Source: Rhodospirillaceae bacterium UBA6219
GTDB lineage: Bacteria > Pseudomonadota > Alphaproteobacteria > Rhodospirillales > Magnetospirillaceae
Length of the DNA stretch: 64,000 nt
Reading direction: 5' to 3'
Assembly: GCA_002435715.1 (NCBI GenBank)
Contig: DISD01000005.1
Span: 1 to 64,000 of the forward strand
Shown here: piece by piece, positions 32,671 to 44,600 of the stretch
Layout: the number at the start of each line of letters is the position of its first letter
How positions within the stretch are numbered: position 1 is the stretch's first letter
The notes under the pieces: generated by a model
What the model was told of the DNA's origin: nothing
What the model saw: the letters and a program-made list of their open reading frames with translations, nothing else
Databases searched by the model: none
Position numbers and translations under genes: made by a program

Positions 32671-35600
32671 TCGCCCCCGCTTTGCTGGGGCGCGGTCGTT
32701 GCCGCCATCGCCGGACGCCCCCCCAGGACGGCGGCCAGACCAGCGGGAGTCACGGCTTCGTCCAGGTGGCGGTGTTCCAGTGGGATTGCGGTGGCTTCCT
32801 CGATCGCATAACCCAGGCGCAGTACCGCCATGGAATCGATGCCCAAGCTGGTGAAGGGCGCATCCGGGTCCAGTTCAGCGGCGCTTTTGCCCAATTCGCT
32901 TGCCAACACCTCAAGGATCAAGGGCAGCAAGGCCCGGTCCTCGGCGGGGGCGGTCACCATCGCCGGACGCAGCCAATGGCGTTGGCGGGCAAAAGGATAA
33001 GGCGGCAACACCAGCATGGGGCCGCGATCCTCGTCGGTTTGGTCGGGGATGGTTTCCACCGCCGTATCATTGGGCGCTGCCTGCAACTTGGCGATCAGCT
33101 CTGCCCGGTCCGTGGCGCAGATGCTCACCGCGTGGGCCATGCTTTCGCGGCCCAGGCGCAAGGTGCGCGACAGCGCCGCCAGCGACAGGTCGGGATCGGC
33201 TGCGACGAAGCGGGCCAACGCCGCCAGCATTTCGGCCAATTGTTCCGTCGTGCGGGCCGAGACCGGGAACAGTCGTGGGCGACGGGCTTCGACCCTGGGC
33301 GGGGATGTGGGGGCTTCCTCGACCACCATGGTGACGTTGGAACCGCCGGCCCCAAAGGCGCTGAGGATCGCCCGGCGCGGTTGCGGGACTCCGTTGACCA
33401 TGGGGGCCGGCCACGCGGCCTTGTCCCATTGCGGCCGAAACGGCGAGGCGGTGAAATCAAGGGCGGTGTTGGGGATTTCCGGCCGGGGGGTCGGCGCCAA
33501 GGTCTTGTGCAGCAACTGCAACACAACCTTGCTCAGTTGCGCCAGTCCCGATGCCGCTTCGGCATGTCCCAGATTGGCCTTGACCGCGCCGAGCGGCAGC
33601 GACGACGGCGCGAAACCCAAGGCGGCGAAGGTCCGGCCCAGGGCGCGGAATTCGATGGCGTCGCCCAGGGCGGCGCCGTTGGCGGCGGCTTCCACATAGC
33701 CGATGCTGGAAGGGGGAATGCCGGCGCGCCCGATGGTGTCTTGCACCAACCGTGATTGCGCCTCGGCGCTGGGGACGCCGAAGCCGGCGGAATGGCCGCT
33801 GTGATTGGCGCCCACCGCCTTGATCACCGCCAGCACCCGGTCGCCATCGTCCAAGGCCTGGTTCAGCGGTTTCAACAACACCGCGCCAACCCCTTCGGCC
33901 GGCAAATATCCGTCACCTTGGGCGAAGCTGCGGCTGCCTTCGTGGCTGCCCACCAGTCCGGCCCGGCTAAGCCCTTGGTATTTGGCCGCCAGCAGCGACA
34001 AATTGACCGCCCCGGCGATGGCGAGGCGGCAATCGCCGGCTTTCAGGCTCAGGCACGCTTGGTGTATCGCTTCCAATCCCGACGAGCACATGCAGTCCAC
34101 CGCCACCGACGGTCCTTGCAGGTCGAAGAAGAACGACACCCGGTTGGCCATGGCGGAATAGGAATTCAGCAACAGCAACGAGCGGGTTTCGGAATCGTCG
34201 GCCAAGGCGGCGTAATGCTGGTACATGGCGCCGACGAACACGCCGACGCGGCCGTCGTAATCGCGGCGCAGACGTTGGCGGGGGTGCCCGGCGCGTTCCA
34301 ACAGGTGCCAGGTGGTTTGCAGGAACAGACGTTCGTGCGGGTCGGCCAAGTCGGCGGCGCGCGGGCTGTAGCCGAAGAAATCGGCATCGAAGCATTCCAC
34401 GTCGTCGATGAAGCCGCCCCATTTGCAATGGCTGGCGCCGGGTTTGCCCTTGGCCGGCGAATATGCCGGGTCCCAGCGTTCGGCCGGCACCTCGGTGACG
34501 GCGTCGCCGCCCGCCTGCAGCAATTCCCACAAATCTTCCGGCGTGTTGGCGCCGGGATAGCGTCCGGCCATGGCGATGATGGCGATGTCGTCTTCCGACA
34601 CCTCCTGTCCGGTTGGTCGAACCTCTTGCTGGGCGGGCTGTCGGGGGCTGGCGCTCAATGCGGCGGCCAGACGGCCGATGGTGGGGTTCTCGAACAGCAA
34701 GGTGGGGGGAAGCGGCCCCCATTGGGCTTCCAGGGCGGCGACGATTTCCAGTGCCGACACCGAATCCATGCCGAACTGGTCCAAAGCGATGTCGGCGCTC
34801 AAGCGGTCCGCCGGCACCTTCAACACCTGGGAAACGCAGGCGGCGACCCGGTTGGCGGTGGTGGTGTCGGCCATGACCGCGGGCTTGGGGGCGGTGGGAA
34901 TTGGCGCCGGAGCGATCATCTGGCGCAGGCGGGGGGCGTCGCCGGCCAGGACCAAGATCTGATTTTCGTCTTCCAGGCCCAAGGCAGCGTCCAGAACCGC
35001 CATGGCGGCGTCGGTGTCCAAGGGACGGGCGCCGAAATTGCGGTCCATGGCGGCAAGCACGTCGTCGCCCAGGCGCATGCCGCCATCTTGCCAATAAGGC
35101 CAGTCGATGGCGATGGTGCGGCCTTGACGTTGGCAGGCGAAACCGTCCAACCAGGCATTGGCGGCGGCGTAATCGGCCTGGCCGACATTGCCCAACGCCC
35201 CCGACACCGAGGCGAACAGCACCATCATGTCCAGGCCGCAACGGGCGGCGGCGCGATCCAACGCCAAGGTTCCCGCCACCTTGGGGGCCAGTACCGCCCG
35301 CAGATCGGCTTCGCTCTTCCTGACCAGCAGGGCGTCGCGGGTCAGCCCGGCGGCATGGATCACCCCGTTCAACCGGCCATGGGTGGCCAGGATTTCCGCC
35401 ACCAGGGAGTCCATCGCCCGCGGGTCGGTGACGTCGGCGGCGCGGTAGTGGATTTGCGGGGGCAGTCCGTCGGCTTGCCGGGACCGGCCGCACAGCCAGA
35501 GGACGGCGTGGGGCGCTTGGGCCCGGATGTGGTCGCAGACATGGCGGCCGACCCCCCCGGCGCCGCCGGTGATCAGATAGACGCCGTCGTCGCGCCACGG

Positions 35601-38600
35601 CGAGGGGGCGGCGGGGGCGGTGATTTCATGCCAGCGCCGGACCAGACGTTGCCCGTCTTGATAACGGATGTCGGCATCGGCGGTGGCGGCGTCGCGGTCC
35701 AGGCGTTGGGCCAAATCGGCGGTGGCCATGTCCAGGCGGATCATCTGGCAGCGGATGGACGGACGTTCTTGTGTCGCGCTGCGCAGCAACCCGCCCAGGC
35801 CGTCCAGGGACAGCGGGCTGGTTACGTCCACCACCACCTGTACCAGGGCGGCATCCGGGCGGCTTTTGAACAGATCCTGCAGCAGGGCCAGCAGCCGGGC
35901 GGCGTGGTCGTCATAAGCCGCGGGCGGCAACACCACGGTTCCCGCCATGGCCCGGGGCGCGCTGGGGGGCGGTTCCACCAACACCACCAGACGCTGGGCG
36001 GGGATGGCGGCGGGGCGGCCGTCGTCAGGCTGCCAATGGGGGGCGAACAGCAAAGGCAGCGGGGCCTTGGCGGCCAAGGGGGCACCATTGCCCGGCACCC
36101 AATAGCGTTCACGGGCGAAGGGATAGCCGGGCAAGGACAGACGTGGCGGTACCGGATCGCCACGCCATGCCCGCCAATCGACCCTGGCGCCGCGCACCCA
36201 GGCGGCGGCGATGGTGTCGGCATCGACTAAGGGGGCGTTTCCCTGGTTGCGTCCCGCCCGCTGGCGGTAGCGGAAGGGATTGTCCAAGGCGGCCAACAAT
36301 TCCGCCTTGCTGGTGGCGACCAGGGCCAGACGTTCCTCGAATTCCTCGCGCCCGGTCTGCAGGGTGTGGGCCAGGGACGGCAGCTCGGATTCGTCCAAGG
36401 CGGCCACGGCGGTGCGCAGGCGGCGGACCATGTCGTCCAGGCATTCGGGGGTGCGGGCCGACAGCGGGAAGACGTCGCGGCGCTGGGGCAAGGGCACGGA
36501 AGGGGGGGCGATGTATTCCTGCACGATCACATGGGCGTTGGCGCCGCCGGCGCCGAACGACGACAGCCCGGCCAGACGCGGCAATCCGTCCGGGCTGGGC
36601 CAATCGGCCAGATGCCGTTGCACCACGAAGGGGGTGGCGGCGAAGTCGATGCCGGGATTCAGGGTTTCGGCATGCAGCGACGGCGCCAGCTTGCGGTGAC
36701 GGAACTGCAAAAGCAGCTTGGACAAGCCGGCCATGCCGGCGGCGCTTTCGCAATGACCGACATTGGATTTCACCGAACCGATGGCGCAAAAGCCGCGATC
36801 AGGCGTGTGGTGGGCGAAGGCGCGGGACAGTGCGGCGATCTCGATGGGGTCGCCCAGCGCGGTGCCGGTGCCATGGGCTTCCACATAGCTGATCTGGCGG
36901 GCCGACACCCCGGCCTTGTCCAGGGCGCGGCTGATGACCGCCGCTTGCGCCGCCGGGTTGGGCACGGTGTAGCCGTTGGTGTGGCCGCCATGGTTCAGCG
37001 CCGAGGCGCGGATCACCCCCCAGATACGATCGCCGTCGGCTTCCGCCTGACGCAGGGGTTTCAGCAGCACGGCGCCCACCCCTTCGCCGGGCACATAGCC
37101 ATCGCCGCCGCGGCCGAAGCTTTCGCAGCGTCCCGACGACGACAGGAAACGCCCCTGGCCCAGACCCAGATATTTGTTGGGATGCACAGACAGGTTGACG
37201 CCGCCGGCCAAGGCCACCCGGCACGACCCCGACCGCAGACTGTCACAGGCCAGATGGATGGCGGTCAGCGACGACGAACACATGGTGTCCACCGCCACCG
37301 ACGGGCCGTGGAACCCGCAGAACGACGACACCCGGTTGGCGATGGAAGCGGCGCTGGACGACAGCGCCAGCGGTTGGCCGGCGACGCTGCGTTCGGCACC
37401 GTAAAGCTGGTATTCCTCGTACATCACGCCGACGAAGACGCCCACATCGGCACCGTCCAGGCCGGGCGCGGCGGGGGCGATGGTGGTCCGGGTCAGCCCG
37501 GCATCTTCCATGGCGTGCCAGGCGCATTGCAGGAACAATCGTTCCTGAGGGTCCAGATACTCGGCCTCGCGCGGGCTGATGTTGAAGAACAGCGGGTCGA
37601 AGCAGGCGACGTCGTCCAGGAAGCCGCCCCATTTGCCATAGGTCTTGCCCGGCTGGCCGGGGCGCGGATCGAAAAAGCGCGCATGGTCCCAGCGGTCGGC
37701 GGGGATTTCGCCGACACAGTCGCGGCCTTGTTCCAGGTTGCGCCAGAACTGGTCCAGATCCGGGGCCCGGGGGAAACGTCCGGCCAGACCGATGATGGCG
37801 ATGGCATCGTCCGATGACGACAGGGGGCGGGCCGCCTGTGCCGATGCCAGCGTGACCGGGGGCGGGGAAACGGCAGGAACGGCGTCGCCCAGCAGGCGCG
37901 ACAGGGTCGGGCCGTGGTGGGTGACGAACCAGTCGGCCAGGGCGGCCAGGGTCCGGCAATCGAAGAACAAGGTCTTGGGCAGCGGGCCGAAATCGTCCTC
38001 CAGCACGTCGGTCAGCCGGGTGATCATGATGGAATCGATGCCATAGACTTCCAAGGCGGCATCGGCTTCCACATCGGCCACCGGGACAGCGGCTTCGCGG
38101 GCGACCAATTCGGCCAAGCGGGCGATGGTCGCCGCCCGCAGGTCGGGGGCCGGTTTGTCGGCCTTCAGCCGTCGCAAGGTGAAGCCGCCAATGCGCAGGC
38201 ATAAGGTGCCGTCGGCATCGGCCACATCCACATCCAGCTTGATGGTGCCGCCGGTGTCGGACACGGACCGCACATGGGCCCACATGTCCGCCGTGGTGGG
38301 GGCCAAGATTTCGGCGGTATCGACACCAAAGGGCAGGGCGACGTCGCCGTCGCCGCCCCCCTGGAACAAGCCCAGGGCGGCCTGGAAGGCGCCGTCCACC
38401 ATGGCCGGGTTCAGCCCCAGACCGGGCCGGTCGGCGACGGGTGGCAGGCGCAGTCGGGCCAGAACTTCGCCGCGTCCCAACAACAGCTGTTCCACCGGCT
38501 GGAAGGCCGGCCCGTATTGCAGTCCCAGCCCGGCATAGGCCGCATAAAGCGCCGAGGCATTCATTGTTTCGGGGCAGCGGGTCCGGATTTCCTCGATTGC

Positions 38601-41600
38601 CAGACAGCTGTGTTCGCCGGTCATCGGTTCGGCCATGCCCAGCATGTGCACAATGCCGTCGCCGGATACCAGACGGAAGGAGCGGCCGTCCACGGGCAGG
38701 CTGACCACGGTGCTGCCGCTGTCCAGGCGTAAGGGTTGCTGCCACACCACCCGCGACAGGCGCAACGGGGTGAAGGACGTGTCCGGGCTACAGGCGGCGC
38801 GGGCCAGTTCCAACCCCATGGCGCCGGGCAGGATGCGGGTGCCGCGCACCCGATGATCGGCCAGCCAGACGTCGTCGGCATTGAGTGTGCGGCTGAAGGT
38901 CCGGGGCTTTTCCGGTGCCGGATCGTCGCCGGCGACGCGATAGAGGTCGCGGGCGAAAGCGTAGGTGGGTAGACGCAGGCGACGGCGCTTTTCGGGATGG
39001 GCCGTGGCCCAGTCGATGTCGGCGCCTTTCACCCACAGACCGGCCAGGATTTCGGCGGGCTGGTTGGCCGGTTGCGTGGGGCCGGCTTTGTGGGTGCTGT
39101 CCAGATGGCCGATGAACAGGTGGTGGTTGTCGCCGGCCAGGAAACGGTCCAGCCCCTGGCGCAGTTGGTCCAGCGTGCTCACCACCAGGGCCAGGCGGTG
39201 GCGCATGGCATCGCGCCCCACCTGCAGGGTAAAGGCCAGATCGGCCAATTCGGCGTCGGCCACCCGACCGGCGGCGACAAAGTCGCGCAAGTTGCGGGCC
39301 TGATCCGCCAGACGTTCGGCGTTCTGGGCCGACAGCACCACCACCAGCGGCCCGCACTGGGGGGCGGGCCGTGGGGTGGGGCGGCGATATTCTTCCAAGA
39401 TCACATGGGCGTTGACGCCACCAAAGCCAAAGGATGAGACGCCGGCGCGACGTGGCAGCGTCTGGCCTTGGGTATCGCGGATTTCCGGCCAATCCTCGGG
39501 CGAACGCACCACATGGAAGGGGCTGCCCTCTAATTGGACATAGGGGTTGATGGGGTCGCAATGCAGGCTGGGGGCCAAGGTGCGGTGCGTCATCTGCAAC
39601 AGCACCTTGATCATGCCGGCGGCCCCGGCGGCCAGTTCCAAATGGCCGATATTGGTCTTGACCGACCCGATGCCGATGCGGGCGCCGTGGGTGCCGGCAA
39701 AGGCGGCTTTCAGCGCGTTGATTTCCACCGGGTCGCCCAATTTGGTGCCGGTGCCGTGGGCTTCGATATATCCGATACTGGCCGGGTCGATGCCGGCACG
39801 GCCCAGGGCGTCTTGCACCAAGGCCGTCTGCGCCGCCGTGTTGGGGGCGGTCAACGAATTGGCCCGGCCGCCATGGTTGACGGCGCTGGATCGCACCACC
39901 GCCAAGATGGGGTCGCCGTCGGCTTCGGCGTCGGCCAGGAACCTCAGCACCAGCATGCCCACCCCTTCGCCCCGGACATAGCCGTTGGCGTCGGCGGCGA
40001 AGGTCTTGCAGCGGCCGTCGGGCGACAGCATGCCGGCCTTGGCGAAGTTGATGTGGGCTTCGGGGGTGACGATGGTGTTGACGCCGCCCACCACCGCCAT
40101 GTCGCAATCGCCGGCCCGCATGGCCTGGACGGCGCGGTGCAAGGCGACCAACGAGCTGGAACAGGCGGTTTCAACGGGTTCGCTGGGGCCGTGCCAATCC
40201 AGGAAATAGCTGATGCGGTTGGGCCCCACCGACGGCACCGCGCCGGTCGCCACATAGCCTTCGCCGCCGGTGGCGTCGCCGATGGTGGCGCGATAACCGC
40301 TGGACGAGGTGCCGACGAACAGGCCGACATTGCGGCCGGCCAAAGAGCGCGGGGCGTGGCCGCAATCCTCGATGGCCTTCCACACATGCATCATGATCAG
40401 ACGCTGCTGCGGGTCCATCAGCTTGGCTTCACGCGGCGAGATGCCGAAGAACAGCGGATCGAACTCGAACACGCCGTCGACGAAGCCGCCCCAGTGGATG
40501 TTGGTCTTGCCGTGTTCGGTCTTGGGGTCGCCGTCCAACGCCTGCCAATCCCAGCGGTCGGCGGGAATGCGGGTGATGCCGTCGCGCCCGTTCAGCAGGT
40601 TGTCCCAAAAGGCGTCGCCGTCGGGGGCCTGGGGAAAGCGGCAGGAAAAGCCGACGATGGCGATGGGGGCGTCGTTATCGGCAACGGCTTTGACCGCTGG
40701 GGCCGGGCTTGGCGCCGTTTGGACCACCGCCGGCAAGGTGGCGCTGCCGGCGATGTGGGCCGCCAACCGGTTCAGGGTGGCGAACTCGAAGAAATCGGCC
40801 GGGGTCAGGCCAAGCTGCAACTCGGCGTTCACCTGGGCGGCAAAGCCGGTCATGGTGATGGAATCGAAACCGAATTCCCCCAATTCGGCATCGGGGTCCA
40901 ACACCGTGGGCGCCACTTCCAACACCCGGGCGGCGATGTCGGTCAAAGCCTGCAGGGCCGAAGCGGGGACCTCGCTCGGCGTCGGCGTCAGCGGTGGCGG
41001 CGGTGGGGCGACGGTCTGTGCCGGCGTGGCCTTGACCGCTGTGGCGGTGCCGATCCAATGGCGGGTGGCGGCCAGGGGATAGGGCGGCAGGGCGATCCGC
41101 TGCGGCGGATGGGCGCCATAGAGCCGGCGCCAATCGACGGCGAAGCCCTTGACCCACACTTCCAGCAAGCCGTCGGCCCGGCCCTTGGCCGCCAATCCGA
41201 TGATGGCCTGGGCGATGTCGGGGTCGCTTTCCAGCACCGAGACGGCACCGCGCCCGCTTTTCACCCGGCCCTGGTGCACGGCCGGGTCGTCGTGGCCGGC
41301 CAGAAAGCCATCCAGGCGCAGCAAGGCCTCGGCGGGGCTGGCGGCGGTGAAGGCCAGGCGGTGCTCCATGGCTTCGCGCGTGGTCTGCAGGCTGAAGGCG
41401 ATGGCGGCAAGGTCGTGGCGGTCACGGGCCAAGAAATCGCGCAAGGCCTGCGCCTGGGCTTTCAACGCCTCGGGGCTGTGGGCCGACAGCACCAGCAAGG
41501 CGGGGCCGGTGACGGGCGATGAGGGCGGTACTGCGGGCGGCAGGTATTCCTCGACCACCACATGGGCGTTGGCGCCGCCGAAGCCAAAGGACGAGATGCC

Positions 41601-44600
41601 GGCGCGGCGCGGCAGCGGCCGTCCCTGGGCATCGATCATCCGCGGCCAGTCCTGGCGCTTCTCGGCCACCCGGAACGGCGTGTCGGCCAGTTTCAGATAG
41701 GGATTGAGCGGCGTGCAATTCAGGCTGGCGGCGATGGTGCCGGCCTGGATTTGCGCCACCACCTTGATCAACCCGGCGATGCCGGCGGCCAGTTCCAGAT
41801 GGCCGATATTGGATTTGACCGAACCGATGGCGCAATCCATCGCCGGGGCCGGCCCGAAACGGGTCTCGGACTGGCGGGCCAAATCGGCGAAGGCGTTGGT
41901 CAACGCTTCGATCTCGATGGGGTCGCCCAACGGGGTGCCGGTGCCGTGTGCCTCGATATAGCCGACGCTGCGCGGGTCGAAACCGGCACGGCCATAGACC
42001 GACCGCAACAGGTCGGCCTGGGCCTTGGGATTGGGCGCGGTCAGCGAGCTGGCGCGGCCGCCGTGATTCTCGCCGCTGGCGCGGATCAGCGCCAAGATGG
42101 GGGCGCCGTCGCGCTGGGCGGCGCTCAGGCTTTTCAGCAACACCAATCCGATGCCTTCCCCACGGCCATAGCCGTCGGCGGCGGCGGAAAACGGCTTGCT
42201 GTGGCCGTCGGGGGCCAGCATGCCGGCGCGGGAAAAGCCGATGAAGGTGTCGGGCAGCAGCAACAGGTTGACGCCGCCGGCGATGGCCGCCTCGCAGGTG
42301 CCGCCGCGAATGGCCTCGACCGCCCGATGAACGGCGACCAGGGCGCTGGAACAGGCGGTTTCCACCGCCACGCTGGGGCCATGCAGGTTGAAGTGGAAGC
42401 TGATGCGGTTCGGCCCCAAGGACGGCGCCAAGCCGGTCATGGCATAGCCTTCCACCGTGTTGCCGGCCTTGCTGGCCAGACGGCCATAGCCGGTGTCGGC
42501 GATGCCGACGAACACCCCGGTGTCGCTGCCCGAAAACCGTTTGGGCGGAATGCCGGCATTTTCGAACAGGCGCCAGGCCTGGGTCAGCAACAGCCGCTGT
42601 TGCGGGTCCATGGTGCGGGCTTCCGGGGCCGACAAGCCAAAGAACCCGGCGTCGAACTGGTCGATGCCATCCATGAAGCCGCCGGCGCGCACATTGCACT
42701 TGCCTGGCTCGGTCTTGGGGTCGCCCCAGATGGAACGCCAATCCCAACGCTCGGCCGGGATGTCGCCGACACAGTCGCGGCCCTGTTCCAGATTGGCCCA
42801 GAAGGTTTCGACATCGTTGGCGCCGGGGAACTGGCCCGCCATGGCGATGATCGCCACCGCGTCGTCGGGGCGGCTGGGCGCCGCCATCAGCGGAACCATC
42901 GGCAGGGGGGTGACGGGTTCCGGGGGGGGACTGGGGATCGGTGCGGCGGCGGTCAGGTCCAAGCCCAGTTTCGCCGCCAGGGCCCCACCATGGGCGTCGG
43001 CCAGATGGCGGGTCAGCCCGGCCAAGGTCGGGTGTTCGAAGAACAGCGTCGGCGTCAGTTCCAGGTCGAACAGATCGTTCAAGGCGTTGGCGAACTGGGT
43101 GAAGCTGATGGAATCGAAACCGTATTCGGTCAGTTCCTGGTCGTCGTCCAGATCGTCCACCGCCACCTTCAACTGGCCGGCGGCGGCGGCCATCAAAGCG
43201 TGGCGCAGCTTGTCCGACAGGTCGGGGTGCGAGGACGCGGGAACCGGCGCCGCCATGGGCACGGGCGGGGGCGTGGCGGCCAGACGACGGGTCAGCTTGT
43301 CGCCATCACCGGCCCCGACCAGCAGGCGCGCCCCGTCAAAGGCCAGGGCCCGGGCCAGCACATCCAGGCCGGCGGCGCTGGGCAGGGGCACCAATCCGGT
43401 GCTGCGCGTCATCATGGCTTCGGCCTGGGCATCAAGCCGCATGCCGCCTTCGGCCCATAACGGCCAGACGACGGCAAGGGTGCGGCCGTGGACAAGACCG
43501 GCGCGACGACGCACTTCGCGGCCCACGGCGAAGCCTTCCAGGAAGCCGTTGGCGGCGGCGTAATCGGTTTGCCCGGCGCTGCCCATCACCGCCGCGATGG
43601 ACGCGAACAGCACGAAGAAATCCAACGGACCGTCGCCAACCGCCCGGTCCAGGTTGACGGCGCCGGCCACCTTGGGGGCCAGAACCGCCGCCAGCCCGGC
43701 GGCAGTCTTGCCGGTTATAAGGCCGTCATCCAGGATGCCGGCGGCATGGACGATACCGTCCAGGCGGCCATGGCGGGATCGGATGGTGTCGATCAGGGCT
43801 TGGCTGGCCCCGGCATCGGCGATGTCGGCGCTGATGTATTCGGCGCCGATGGTCGCCAGCCAGTCTTGGCTGGCGGCATCCGCCATGCGGCGCCCACACA
43901 GTACCAGCCGGGCATGGGGGGCGGCGGCGTGGATGGCGTCGGCCAACAGGCGGCCCAAACCGCCCAGGCCGCCGGTGACCAAGATGACCTGGCCGTCCCG
44001 CCACGGGGTCGGGGCGGCGGGCAGGGACGCGGGTTTCCAGTCTTCTTGCCACCACTGGCCGTTTTCCCAGCGCAATTTGTTGCCGGCGGCCAGGGCGGCG
44101 GCCTGGGCCGGCTGGTCGTCGGTCCGGGCCAAATCGGCGGGCAGGATCAGGACTTGGCCGCCCAAGGTCGGGCGTTCCTGGGCAGCGCTGCGCAACAGGC
44201 CGATGATCCCGGCCATGGCCTCGGCATCGGGGCCGTCCTCGACCACCACCTGAACCAGGGTCGAAGCGGCGGCGCCTTGGGCGGCGACCAACACCTGTTG
44301 GGCCAAACGGGTATAGCGTTGCGCCAGATCCCCGCTGGCATCGGCCAGCACCACATGGCGGTGCGACCAGATGGCGGGGCTGGTGTCGGCCGGGCGCCAA
44401 GACGGTGCCCAGGTCTGGATGGCGGTTTGGTTGGCGACAGCCGGCAAGCGGGTGGCGAAGCCGCTGATCCGCAGGCGCGGGCTGCCGTCGGCGGCCAGCA
44501 GATCAAGGTCCAAGGTGCGGACACGCTGGGCGGTTTCGGCCTTGGCTGCGGGGCGGATGTGCACCCACATCTCGGTTTCCAGCGGCCCCAGGATATCAAG

